Below, piece by piece: positions 7,604-14,197 of a stretch of 14,653 nt of DNA. Below the pieces are notes generated by a model, which saw only the letters and a program-made list of their open reading frames with translations, did not search any database and had not been told where the DNA came from. The position numbers and the translations under genes were made by a program. The stretch is taken from assembly GCA_017996675.1 (NCBI GenBank), contig JAGOGN010000022.1, positions 1-14,653 on the forward strand, read 5' to 3'. Positions within the stretch are counted from its first letter, which is position 1; each line of letters starts with the position of its first letter. This DNA is from Lachnospiraceae bacterium. Lineage in GTDB: Bacteria; Bacillota_A; Clostridia; Lachnospirales; Lachnospiraceae.

Positions 7604-8635
7604 ATGGGAACTGTTACTATCAAAGATATTGCAAGAGAATGCGGAGTTGGCGTCAGTACAGTTTCACGTGCGATGAATAACCATCCGGACATTAATCCTG
7701 CTACAAAGGAAAAAATAAAAGAAGTCATGGAGAAATATAACTATATTCCTAATAATAGTGCACGTAATCTGAAGCGTACCGATGCTCAGGCGATCGCAGT
7801 ATTAGTAAAAGGAATTGGAAATCCATTCTTTAGCAGTATGATTACAACGATTGAGCGGGAAGCGGAGAAGAAGCGTTATTCTTGTATTTTGCAAAGAGTA
7901 GATGGAGCAGAAGACGAAGTGGATGTTGCGATTGAATTGATTAAAGAAAAGAGACTTCGTGGCATTATTTTTCTTGGAGGCTGTTTTTCTCATCCGCAGG
8001 AGCAGTTGGAACGTTTACAGGTACCGTTTGTTTTAAGTACCGTTGGGATCGTTGGTGACAGTGATGTAAACAGTTACTCGAGTGTATCGGTTGATGATAC
8101 ACAAGAAAGTTATAAAGTGGTTGATTATTTATGTCAGTTAGGACATAAGAAGATTGCAATTATTACAGCATGCAAAGAAGATGAAAGTATTGGTCAGCTT
8201 CGATTAGATGGGTATCAGAAGGCATTATTGGATCATCAAATTACGCCAAACGAACGACTCATTCATCGTATGGAAAAGTTGAATGATGAATATTCTATGG
8301 AATCTGGATATCGACTTGCGAAGCAGTTAATTGATTCAAAAGAGGAATTTACTGCACTGTATTGTATTTCAGATGCACTAGCGGTTGGAGCAATGCGGGC
8401 TTTATATGAAGCTGGAATTCGAATTCCAGAAGATGTTTCTGTGGCGGGATTTGATGGAATCAATTTGGGTCAGTTTTATACGCCAAGTCTGACCACATTG
8501 CGTCAGCCAGTAGAAGAAATGGCATTAGAGACCATTCATATTCTTTTTGGGGCAATCAAAAAGAAACCACATATTCAAAAGATTTTTACAGGAGAGTTGG
8601 TTGAGAGAGAATCAACTAGAGCAATGAAGGATTAA
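7604..8635 (+). CDS. LacI/GalR-family transcriptional repressor (MalR-like)
   Basis: A 343-aa repressor of standard LacI/GalR build. The N-terminal HTH and hinge are at residues 4-58 (VTIKDIARECGVGVSTVSRAMN ... NNSARNLKR). The periplasmic-binding-protein-like core runs from about 62 to 335, with conserved stretches such as NPFFSSM, LGHKKIAII, YCISDALAVGAMRAL and SVAGFDGINLG. The ribosome site AAGAGG is at 7591-7596. As the fifth gene of the maltodextrin operon it most likely senses a maltodextrin-type sugar and binds the palindromes at 2919-2950, giving negative autoregulation; this is inference from position and family. It is probably the MalR counterpart of this strain, but I assign no symbol because effector and site are untested. 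Confidence 0.93.
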   Translation: MGTVTIKDIARECGVGVSTVSRAMNNHPDINPATKEKIKEVMEKYNYIPNNSARNLKRTDAQAIAVLVKGIGNPFFSSMITTIEREAEKKRYSCILQRVDGAEDEVDVAIELIKEKRLRGIIFLGGCFSHPQEQLERLQVPFVLSTVGIVGDSDVNSYSSVSVDDTQESYKVVDYLCQLGHKKIAIITACKEDESIGQLRLDGYQKALLDHQITPNERLIHRMEKLNDEYSMESGYRLAKQLIDSKEEFTALYCISDALAVGAMRALYEAGIRIPEDVSVAGFDGINLGQFYTPSLTTLRQPVEEMALETIHILFGAIKKKPHIQKIFTGELVERESTRAMKD

Positions 8636-8669
8636 AGAACATCATTTCAATTAGAACGAGGTATAGCAA

Positions 8670-9302
8670 ATGAAACAGGTATTTCGATTAGATGGCCCTA
8701 TCTTTCAGATGATGAACAGAATTGGAGATCTGGTGGTACTGAATTTGCTGTGCCTCTTTTTTTGTATTCCAATTATTACAATGGGTGCTTCCTTTCAGGC
8801 GATGGATCAGGTACTGATTAAATTGAACCGTGGGGAAGAACCAAAGATCATTCGTACTTTTTTTAATGCATTTCGTAATAGCTTTTTTCAATCGACAAAA
8901 GTATGGTTATTTTTCCTGATTTGTGGTATTGTTTTAGCTGCAGACTTGTTGTTAAGTCAATCGATGAAACCACCTTTTCAAAAGATTTTTTTCTATCTGA
9001 GTGGATGTGGAAGTATTCTATTGTTTGGAATTTGGCTCTATGTATTTGTACTAGTAGCGAGGTTTGAAAATACAATGAAACAAACGATCAAGAATGGATT
9101 ATTCTTATCGATTGCACATGGACCACGAACGATTGGAATGATTCTTTGCTGGATGATTCCGATTGTAGTTGCATCTATGAAGCCGGTACTATTACTTTAC
9201 ACAATTTTATTTATGTTATTGATTGGCGTAGCTTTACTTCGGTCAGTCAATATTCGAATAATTGACAAGATCATCGTGGATTTAGAAGGAGGAAAGCAAT
9301 GA
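8670..9302 (+). CDS. DUF624 (YesL-like) membrane protein
   Basis: A 210-aa integral membrane protein of the DUF624/YesL type. The family-like N-terminus (residues 1-30, including NRIGDLVVLNLLCLFFCIPI) leads into the first of about five hydrophobic segments (22-43, 77-94, 105-128, 154-173, 174-190). Members are often found in sugar ABC-transporter operons of Firmicutes, as here, but their function is not established; a role in assembly or regulation of the transporter has only been guessed. It lies 34 bases after the repressor gene with a weak GAGG ribosome site (8657-8660), and its stop overlaps the next start by four bases (ATGA at 9299-9302). Confidence 0.85.
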   Translation: MKQVFRLDGPIFQMMNRIGDLVVLNLLCLFFCIPIITMGASFQAMDQVLIKLNRGEEPKIIRTFFNAFRNSFFQSTKVWLFFLICGIVLAADLLLSQSMKPPFQKIFFYLSGCGSILLFGIWLYVFVLVARFENTMKQTIKNGLFLSIAHGPRTIGMILCWMIPIVVASMKPVLLLYTILFMLLIGVALLRSVNIRIIDKIIVDLEGGKQ

Positions 9303-9907
9303 AAATTAATGCATTAGGAAAAGCATGTCCAACGCCTGTTTTAATGGCAAAGAAACAATTAGAAAGTAACGACCATAATTTTGAAATTTTAGTTGATAAT
9401 CCGACTGCAGTTGCGAATTTGACCAGATTTGCAACAAATCAAGGATTAGAAGTAGAAACTACAGGACAAGAACCAGAATTCTGTGTTCATATTTTTGGAG
9501 ATGGTTTCGTATCTACCGAGGAAGAGGAAAATATAGAAATGGAAAGCTGCAGTTGTAATAGTGCATCCAGATCAGTAGCTTATTTTATTGGTAAGGATCA
9601 TATTGGTGAGGGCGAGGGCGAATTAGGATTTAATTTATTAAAGATGGCTGTTTATACATTGTCAGAGGCTGATCGTGTTCCCCAATATCTTTTGTTTATG
9701 AATAGTGGCGTTAAATTCGTGGTGAATCAAGACGAACAAATTGAACTAAGCTTACAACATTTAATTGAACGAGGATGTAAAATTCTTGTTTGTGGAACCT
9801 GTTTAAATTTCTATCAGGTTGCTGAACAGTTAAAACATGGTGTTGTCAGCAATATGTATGATATTCTTGGAGCAATGGAAGAGGTAGGGAAAGTAATATC
9901 ACTATGA
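9299..9907 (+). CDS. yedF: YedF-family protein: TusA-like domain fused to DsrE-like domain
   Basis: A 202-aa cytoplasmic two-domain protein. Residues 1-70 form a TusA/SirA-like domain with the sulfur-carrier CPxP motif (ACPTPV, Cys10). Residues about 92-202 form a DsrE-like domain with two further cysteines in the family stretch VCGTCLNFYQVAEQL (Cys165, Cys168) and the ending VSNMYDIL. The linker carries a CSC pair (Cys84, Cys86). This arrangement matches the selenium-metabolism protein YedF of Clostridia, thought to handle sulfur or selenium as persulfide/perselenide; its exact reaction is unknown. It is joined to the DUF624 gene by an ATGA overlap and to the DUF3343 gene by another, so it is translated from the maltodextrin transcript. 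No selD, selA or cysteine desulfurase gene is in the window. Confidence 0.87.
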   Translation: MKINALGKACPTPVLMAKKQLESNDHNFEILVDNPTAVANLTRFATNQGLEVETTGQEPEFCVHIFGDGFVSTEEEENIEMESCSCNSASRSVAYFIGKDHIGEGEGELGFNLLKMAVYTLSEADRVPQYLLFMNSGVKFVVNQDEQIELSLQHLIERGCKILVCGTCLNFYQVAEQLKHGVVSNMYDILGAMEEVGKVISL

Positions 9908-10176
9908 TTAAAGAACAGTTTTATTTATTTACCTTTCATTCCACCCATAGTGCAATGGAAGCACAGAAATTATTAAAAGATTGTAGACCTATTATTATGC
10001 CGACATTAAGGTCCATTTCTTCAACTTGTGGGATCTCGATTCGAATTGAAGAAGCAAATCTTTTACAGGCGAAGTCTATCATTTGTAAAGAACCATCCAT
10101 GAGTGGAATGGTCATTCTTTATCGCATTGAACGAGTTGGAAAAGAAGACATACCGACACGGATAGCTGATTTTTAA
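9904..10176 (+). CDS. DUF3343 putative Se/S carrier-like small protein
   Basis: A 90-aa protein with the DUF3343 pattern: an N-terminal FTFHSTHSAMEAQKLLK stretch, then IIMPTLRSISSTCGISIRIEE, where Cys42 lies in the conserved TCG position of the family. The family is described as a putative selenium/sulfur carrier and commonly sits beside yedF, exactly as here (4-base ATGA overlap at 9904-9907). It is the last gene before a terminator. Function in this operon is unknown. The family call is good; the chemistry is inference. Confidence 0.82.
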   Translation: MIKEQFYLFTFHSTHSAMEAQKLLKDCRPIIMPTLRSISSTCGISIRIEEANLLQAKSIICKEPSMSGMVILYRIERVGKEDIPTRIADF

Positions 10177-10178
10177 AC

Positions 10179-10210
10179 AAAACCTTTGTTAGAAATAATG
10201 AAGGTTTTTT
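10179..10210 (+). terminator. Intrinsic terminator of the maltodextrin-yedF operon
   Basis: AAAACCTT (10179-10186) pairs perfectly with AAGGTTTT (10201-10208) around a 14-base loop, and the right arm runs into a T-stretch to 10210. It lies just after the DUF3343 stop and marks the end of the long operon. Confidence 0.75.
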
Positions 10211-10311
10211 CTTGTTTTGATGCGACTATGATACAAGTGAATAGTATATTTGTAGATGCACAAACGATCGAAGTGCAAAGATGAAAAAGATAGATTAGGT
10301 GGTTTAAAGTT

Positions 10312-11670
10312 ATGTTGTTTTCCAGTGTAAAGTTTGTATTTATATTTTTACCAATTTTTTTGGGCTGTTATTATCTGGTTGGAAACCGGTGGAAGAATTA
10401 TGTTGCTTTTGCAGGAAGCATTTTATTTTATTCTTTTGGAGAATTACGATTTCTGCCGTTATTATTAGGAACGGTGGTCGTTCATTATAGTTTAGGACGC
10501 CTGATTTATTGTTCAAAGATCAAGAAGCAAAAGAGGATCTATCTGATGATTGGTCTGTGCTTTAGTTTTGGGATGCTTTTTTTGTTCAAATACTCTGGGT
10601 TTGTACTTGGAATCAAACAATTACCGCTTCCGTTAGGGATTAGCTTTTATACATTTCAGATTGTTTCTTATCTGATAGACGTTTATCGAGAAAAAATTAT
10701 TCCAGAAAGAAATATTATCTATTTAGGAATGTACTTGTGTTTGTTTCCACAGCTGATTGCTGGCCCGATCGTTTTGTACTCGGATATTGAAGATCAAATT
10801 CGGGAGCGAAATCATTCCCTTTCGTTATTAGAAGAAGGTTTTCGGTATTTTACGATTGGTTTAGCTTCTAAAATGTTGATCGCAAATGTGATGGGTAGCT
10901 TGTGGACAGAAGCGAAAATGGTTGGATTTGCAAGTCTTTCCACGCCGATGGCATGGATTAGTATGTTTGCATTTTCTTTTCAGATTTATTTCGATTTTCA
11001 GGGATATTCCCTCATGGCAATTGGATTAGGAAAGATGATGGGATTTAAAATACCACAGAACTTTAATCATCCTTATACTGCAAGAAGTGTTGGTGAGTTC
11101 TGGCGCAGATGGCATATTACATTAGGGACATGGTTTCGTGAATACGTTTATATTCCACTGGGTGGAAGCCGGGTTTCAAAAGGACGAATGATTTTCAATT
11201 TGTTTGTTGTTTGGATGCTGACAGGATTCTGGCATGGAGCTGGATGGAACTTTATTTTGTGGGGATTAAGCTTATTTGTTTTGATTACGTTTGAAAAAGT
11301 TTTTTTACTAAAATATTTAGACCGCTATCGGGTTCTGTCTCATCTCTATCTGCTTGTGGTAATTCCAATGAGCTGGATGCTGTTTGCAATTGATTCACTG
11401 AAAGATATCGGAGTATATTTTCAACGATTATTACCGTTTTTAGGACACATACAGTCAGATTATATACAACAGACGGATTTTATACAGGTGCTTTCAAGAT
11501 ACGGTTTCTTCTTTGTGGCTGCGATCTTTTTTTGCACAGGATTGCAGAAGTTTTTGGGAAAATTAAAAATGCAAAGGCTGGTTGCATGGCCGATGCTTGT
11601 AGTATTTTGGGTTTGCGTATGGCAAATGATAACAGCAACTAATAACCCATTTTTATATTTTAGATTTTAA
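10312..11670 (+). CDS. MBOAT-family membrane O-acyltransferase (AlgI/DltB-like)
   Basis: A polytopic membrane protein of 452 aa in the MBOAT family, near the usual AlgI length. Family blocks: LPLGISFYTFQIVSYLIDVYR (106-126), FPQLIAGPI (145-153), SFQIYFDFQGYS (222-233), the invariant-type GEFWRRWHITLGTWFREYVYIPLGG (261-285; His268) and TGFWHGAGWNFILWG (304-318) with putative catalytic His308. Such proteins pass an acyl group, often acetyl, across the membrane to an extracellular polymer. The next gene encodes an SGNH-type partner, the usual two-part arrangement. The ribosome site AGGTGG (10297-10302) is 9 bases from the ATG. I see no strong promoter: the best is TTGATG (10217-10222) with TAGTAT (10242-10247) at a long 19-bp spacing. 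The acylated polymer cannot be told from the sequence. Confidence 0.92.
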   Translation: MLFSSVKFVFIFLPIFLGCYYLVGNRWKNYVAFAGSILFYSFGELRFLPLLLGTVVVHYSLGRLIYCSKIKKQKRIYLMIGLCFSFGMLFLFKYSGFVLGIKQLPLPLGISFYTFQIVSYLIDVYREKIIPERNIIYLGMYLCLFPQLIAGPIVLYSDIEDQIRERNHSLSLLEEGFRYFTIGLASKMLIANVMGSLWTEAKMVGFASLSTPMAWISMFAFSFQIYFDFQGYSLMAIGLGKMMGFKIPQNFNHPYTARSVGEFWRRWHITLGTWFREYVYIPLGGSRVSKGRMIFNLFVVWMLTGFWHGAGWNFILWGLSLFVLITFEKVFLLKYLDRYRVLSHLYLLVVIPMSWMLFAIDSLKDIGVYFQRLLPFLGHIQSDYIQQTDFIQVLSRYGFFFVAAIFFCTGLQKFLGKLKMQRLVAWPMLVVFWVCVWQMITATNNPFLYFRF

Positions 11671-11680
11671 GGTGAGTGAA

Positions 11681-12556
11681 ATGACAGTATTAACATTTTA
11701 TAAAAAATATCCATTTTTAACATTACTTATCCTATCATCCATCATTTTTGGAGGATTGTTTTTTGGTAGAAAAGTATTTTTTGAAAAAAAAGTAACACAA
11801 ATGGAACATCGTAAATTGGGTCAAACAATTCGATTTCATGGAAATATAGTGATCCCAATTCATCCTGGTGATTTTAGTAAACTACAGAAAACGAATTCTA
11901 TAGGGACACAAGAGGGATTGGTAAATCGGGAACAAATACCATTTATGCAAAGAATAAAAAAGCTGGAGAAAGTAGAAGAGAACTATCTGGATGGCGCACT
12001 GTTTATTGGTGATTCCCGTACTTCAATTTTATATGAATATGCCAAATGGGATCAGACCGATTTTTTCGTGAAAAATGGACTGACTGTGTGGGATGTGAAT
12101 ACAATAACACTTTCTACAGTAGATGGAACCAATCAGACGCTAGAACAGGTCTTAAAGAAAAAAAATTATCCGAAAATTTATATCATGCTGGGAATTAATG
12201 AATTAGGAACGGGAAATCCGGATTCGTTTGCTGGACAGTATCAACAGGTCATTGAATCCATTCGACGTTTGCAACCGGAATCTTTGATATTTCTACAAGA
12301 AATACTACATGTGACCAGTCAGAAAGATGCTGAAAAGTCTTACATCAATAATCAAGAAGTGAATCTTAGGAATGATGCATTGCGAAAGATCTGTGATGGA
12401 AAGCAAGTGTTGTATCTAGATATTAATGAAGCATTTGATTTGGCAGGAACAAAAACATTAGATCCAGCCCTTTCTGGAGATGGAGTTCATATCCAGGCAA
12501 AGAATATTCAACGATGGAAAGATTATTTATTGAATCATGGTGTATTGTTTCCGTAA
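11681..12556 (+). CDS. Membrane-anchored SGNH-hydrolase-like protein, partner of the MBOAT protein
   Basis: A protein of 291 aa with one N-terminal membrane anchor (about residues 12-29) and an extracellular SGNH-type domain. From the ATG at 11681: nucleophile Ser112 in FIGDSR, Asn173 in MLGINELG (the usual GxND block reads GINE), and the Asp267/His270 pair in DGVHI. This resembles the AlgJ/AlgX- or PatB-type partners that complete acetyl transfer begun by an MBOAT protein. Start choice: a GTG at 11672 would extend it by three residues but has no ribosome site, whereas AAGGTGAG (11669-11676) is well placed for the ATG at 11681. It begins just after the MBOAT stop, and a strong terminator follows. 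The family call is good; substrate unknown. Whether it acts as transferase or esterase cannot be told. Confidence 0.8.
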   Translation: MTVLTFYKKYPFLTLLILSSIIFGGLFFGRKVFFEKKVTQMEHRKLGQTIRFHGNIVIPIHPGDFSKLQKTNSIGTQEGLVNREQIPFMQRIKKLEKVEENYLDGALFIGDSRTSILYEYAKWDQTDFFVKNGLTVWDVNTITLSTVDGTNQTLEQVLKKKNYPKIYIMLGINELGTGNPDSFAGQYQQVIESIRRLQPESLIFLQEILHVTSQKDAEKSYINNQEVNLRNDALRKICDGKQVLYLDINEAFDLAGTKTLDPALSGDGVHIQAKNIQRWKDYLLNHGVLFP

Positions 12557-12573
12557 AGAAAAATTTAATAAAC

Positions 12574-12590
12574 ATTCATAATTTATGAAT
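12574..12590. repeat. Perfect 17-base palindrome
   Basis: ATTCATAA and TTATGAAT are perfect inverted copies around one T. It lies between the stop of the SGNH gene and its terminator. It is A+T-rich, so it is a weak hairpin; it could be an operator or part of the terminator region. No function is assigned. Confidence 0.45.
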
Positions 12591-12597
12591 AAATATA

Positions 12598-12639
12598 AGA
12601 GATACTTAGACTGCAAATGCAGATTTCGGTATCTCTTTT
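12598..12639 (+). terminator. Intrinsic terminator after the MBOAT/SGNH operon
   Basis: AGAGATAC (12598-12605) pairs perfectly with GTATCTCT (12629-12636), with a nested CTGC/GCAG hairpin (12611-12614 / 12619-12622) inside, followed by TTT. It separates the acyltransferase operon from the agmatine region. Confidence 0.75.
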
Positions 12640-12660
12640 GTTACATGAACAGGTAACAAA
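12637..12660. repeat. 8-bp inverted repeat TTTGTTAC / GTAACAAA
   Basis: TTTGTTAC (12637-12644) and GTAACAAA (12653-12660) are perfect inverted copies separated by 8 bases. It is the first element of the GTAACA-rich region, directly next to the GlnR/TnrA-type box at 12661-12677. The 8-base gap does not fit the 17-bp GlnR spacing, so it may bind another protein or be a variant site. Confidence 0.5.
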
Positions 12661-12677
12661 TGTCACATGATTTCACA
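12661..12677. promoter_or_regulatory. GlnR/TnrA-type box (distal copy)
   Basis: TGTCACATGATTTCACA matches the Firmicutes GlnR/TnrA consensus TGTNA-N7-TNACA at every fixed position. It is about 335 bp upstream of the predicted aguA transcript start, just after the preceding operon's terminator. Confidence 0.55.
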
Positions 12678-12890
12678 GTAATTTTTTAAATAAAGCCTTA
12701 ATAATATTAGGTGTAACAAATGTAACAATTGCGAAACGATTCAATGATTTGAGAAACATGTGAGTAACAAAAACAGGATAAAAAAAAGAAAATGAGGAAC
12801 AATATAATGGCGTATTCGCGATAAACATAAATAAAAAGTATTAATTCCTTTTAAAAGTCAAAATTAACGAAATTATAATTGCTAAAACAG

Positions 12891-12917
12891 AGTAACAGCG
12901 TGTTACATTGAGTAACA
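12891..12917. promoter_or_regulatory. GlnR/TnrA-type box (proximal copy) with an overlapping degenerate box
   Basis: TGTTACATTGAGTAACA (12901-12917) matches TGTNA-N7-TNACA at every fixed position. Overlapping it, AGTAACAGCGTGTTACA (12891-12907) matches with only the first base wrong. The perfect box is centred about 87 bp upstream of the predicted transcript start of aguA, too far for simple promoter occlusion; activation or looping to the distal box are possible. Confidence 0.6.
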
Positions 12918-12960
12918 TCACACACACTTGTGTTACATGTTTGAAATTCGGGAATTCTTA

Positions 12961-12989
12961 TAGACAAAAATTTATAAATTCTTTATGAT
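12961..12989 (+). promoter_or_regulatory. Sigma-A-type promoter of the agmatine operon
   Basis: -35 TAGACA (12961-12966, one change from consensus), exact 17-bp spacer, -10 TATGAT (12984-12989). The predicted start near 12996 gives a leader of about 55 bases with only a weak CCCG/CGGG pairing (13006-13009 / 13025-13028). This is the best promoter in the window after the one at 1857. Confidence 0.7.
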
Positions 12990-13050
12990 AACTTCATAAC
13001 AAATACCCGCGACTAAATGATGAACGGGAATCAAAGGGAGGTATCACAAA

Positions 13051-14151
13051 ATGGCTAAACGTATTATTGGAACAACACCGAAACAGGATGGATTTAGAAT
13101 GCCTGGTGAATTTGAAGAACAATCAAGAATCTTCATGCTGTGGCCAGAAAGACCAGACAACTGGAGAAATGGTGCAAAACCAGCGCAGAAAGCTTATGCA
13201 AACGTAGCAATCGCCATCAGTGAATTCGAGCCTGTTACTATGTGTGTTTCAAAAGAACAGTATGCAAACTGTCGTGCACAATTGCCAGAAAATATCCGTG
13301 TCGTTGAAATGGCAAGTAATGACTCATGGATTCGTGACTGTGGACCAACATTTGTAATTAATGATGAAGGACAGATTCGCGGAGTCGATTGGGCATTCAA
13401 TGCTTGGGGAGGACTTGTTGATGGTCTGTATTTCCCATGGGATATGGATGATGCTGTTGCTCAAAAAGTATGTGAATTTGAAGATATCGATTCTTATCGT
13501 ACAGATGATTTTGTTTGTGAAGGCGGATCCATTCACGTTGATGGAGAAGGCACTTTGATTACAACAGAAATGTGTCTGTTAAGCGAAGGACGTAACCCAC
13601 ATATGAGTCGTGAAGAAATTGAAGCTCAATTATGTGAATATTTAAATCTTGAAAAAATCATCTGGATTAAAGATGGTATTGACCCAGAAGAAACAAACGG
13701 ACATATCGATGATGTGGCTTGTTTCGTAAGACCTGGTGAAGTTGCTTGTATCTGGACAGAAGATACTGAAAATCCTTTTTATGCTGAAGCACAAGAAGCT
13801 TATAAAACATTAAGCGAAGCTACAGATGCAAAAGGACGTAAATTAAAAGTTCATAAATTATGTCTGACAAAGAAACCTGTATTATTAGAAGGTGCTGATT
13901 GCATCGATATCGTAGAAGGAACACTTCCAAGAGAAGATGGTGATGTATGTATCGCTTCTTACATGAATTACTTAATCGTAAATGGTGGAGTAATCGTTCC
14001 TCAGTATGATGATGAAAATGATGCACTTGCATTAGAGCAAGTACAGGCAATGTTCCCTGAACGTAAAGTTGTTGGAGTAGCTACAAAAGAAGTTGTATTT
14101 GGTGGTGGAAACATTCACTGTATTACACAACAACAGCCAAAAGCAAAATAA
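13051..14151 (+). CDS. aguA: Agmatine deiminase
   Basis: Cytoplasmic enzyme of 366 aa that hydrolyses agmatine to N-carbamoylputrescine and ammonia, the first step of the agmatine deiminase pathway. It belongs to the pentein (PAD-type) superfamily. Key residues are visible: Asp96 in WIRDCGPT, Glu157 in CEGGSIHVDGEGT, His218 and Asp220 in ETNGHIDDVACF, and the nucleophile Cys357 in GGGNIHCITQQ. Length and numbering agree with what I recall for the Enterococcus faecalis enzyme. The ribosome site AAAGGGAGG precedes the ATG at good spacing. It is the first gene after the regulatory region and is followed after 46 bases by a permease gene without a terminator. The carbamoyltransferase and carbamate kinase genes expected for ATP formation are not in the window and may lie downstream. 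Confidence 0.97.
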   Translation: MAKRIIGTTPKQDGFRMPGEFEEQSRIFMLWPERPDNWRNGAKPAQKAYANVAIAISEFEPVTMCVSKEQYANCRAQLPENIRVVEMASNDSWIRDCGPTFVINDEGQIRGVDWAFNAWGGLVDGLYFPWDMDDAVAQKVCEFEDIDSYRTDDFVCEGGSIHVDGEGTLITTEMCLLSEGRNPHMSREEIEAQLCEYLNLEKIIWIKDGIDPEETNGHIDDVACFVRPGEVACIWTEDTENPFYAEAQEAYKTLSEATDAKGRKLKVHKLCLTKKPVLLEGADCIDIVEGTLPREDGDVCIASYMNYLIVNGGVIVPQYDDENDALALEQVQAMFPERKVVGVATKEVVFGGGNIHCITQQQPKAK

Positions 14152-14197
14152 GAATCATCCAATGAAATAGCCCGAGAGGTAGAATGGAGTACTATTA

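Larger units (their letters stand above)
12639..12936. repeat. Cluster of nine GTAACA/TGTTAC elements in the non-coding region
   Basis: GTAACA occurs at 12653-12658, 12713-12718, 12722-12727, 12764-12769, 12892-12897 and 12912-12917; its complement TGTTAC at 12639-12644, 12901-12906 and 12931-12936. All lie within 298 bases of the 494-base gene-free stretch upstream of aguA. Two (12713, 12722) form a TGTAACA direct repeat with 9-base period; others form inverted pairs. I find no open reading frame with a ribosome site, tRNA or known riboswitch fold here, so the stretch looks like a dense regulator-binding region. Confidence 0.7.

Noticed and set aside
10227..10232. TATGAT as the -10 of the MBOAT gene
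   Set aside because: No TTG-type -35 lies 16-18 bp upstream; the region there is the terminator T-run.
12696..12711. CCTTAATAATATTAGG as a palindromic operator
   Set aside because: Only the outer bases pair; three internal positions mismatch.
12781..12830. Possible small gene at ATG 12807 and TATAAT at 12803-12808
   Set aside because: The reading frame stops after five codons, and there is no -35 at the right distance.
12996..13050. Riboswitch or attenuator in the aguA leader
   Set aside because: The leader is only about 55 bases with one 4-bp pairing; no known riboswitch or terminator/antiterminator pair is visible.
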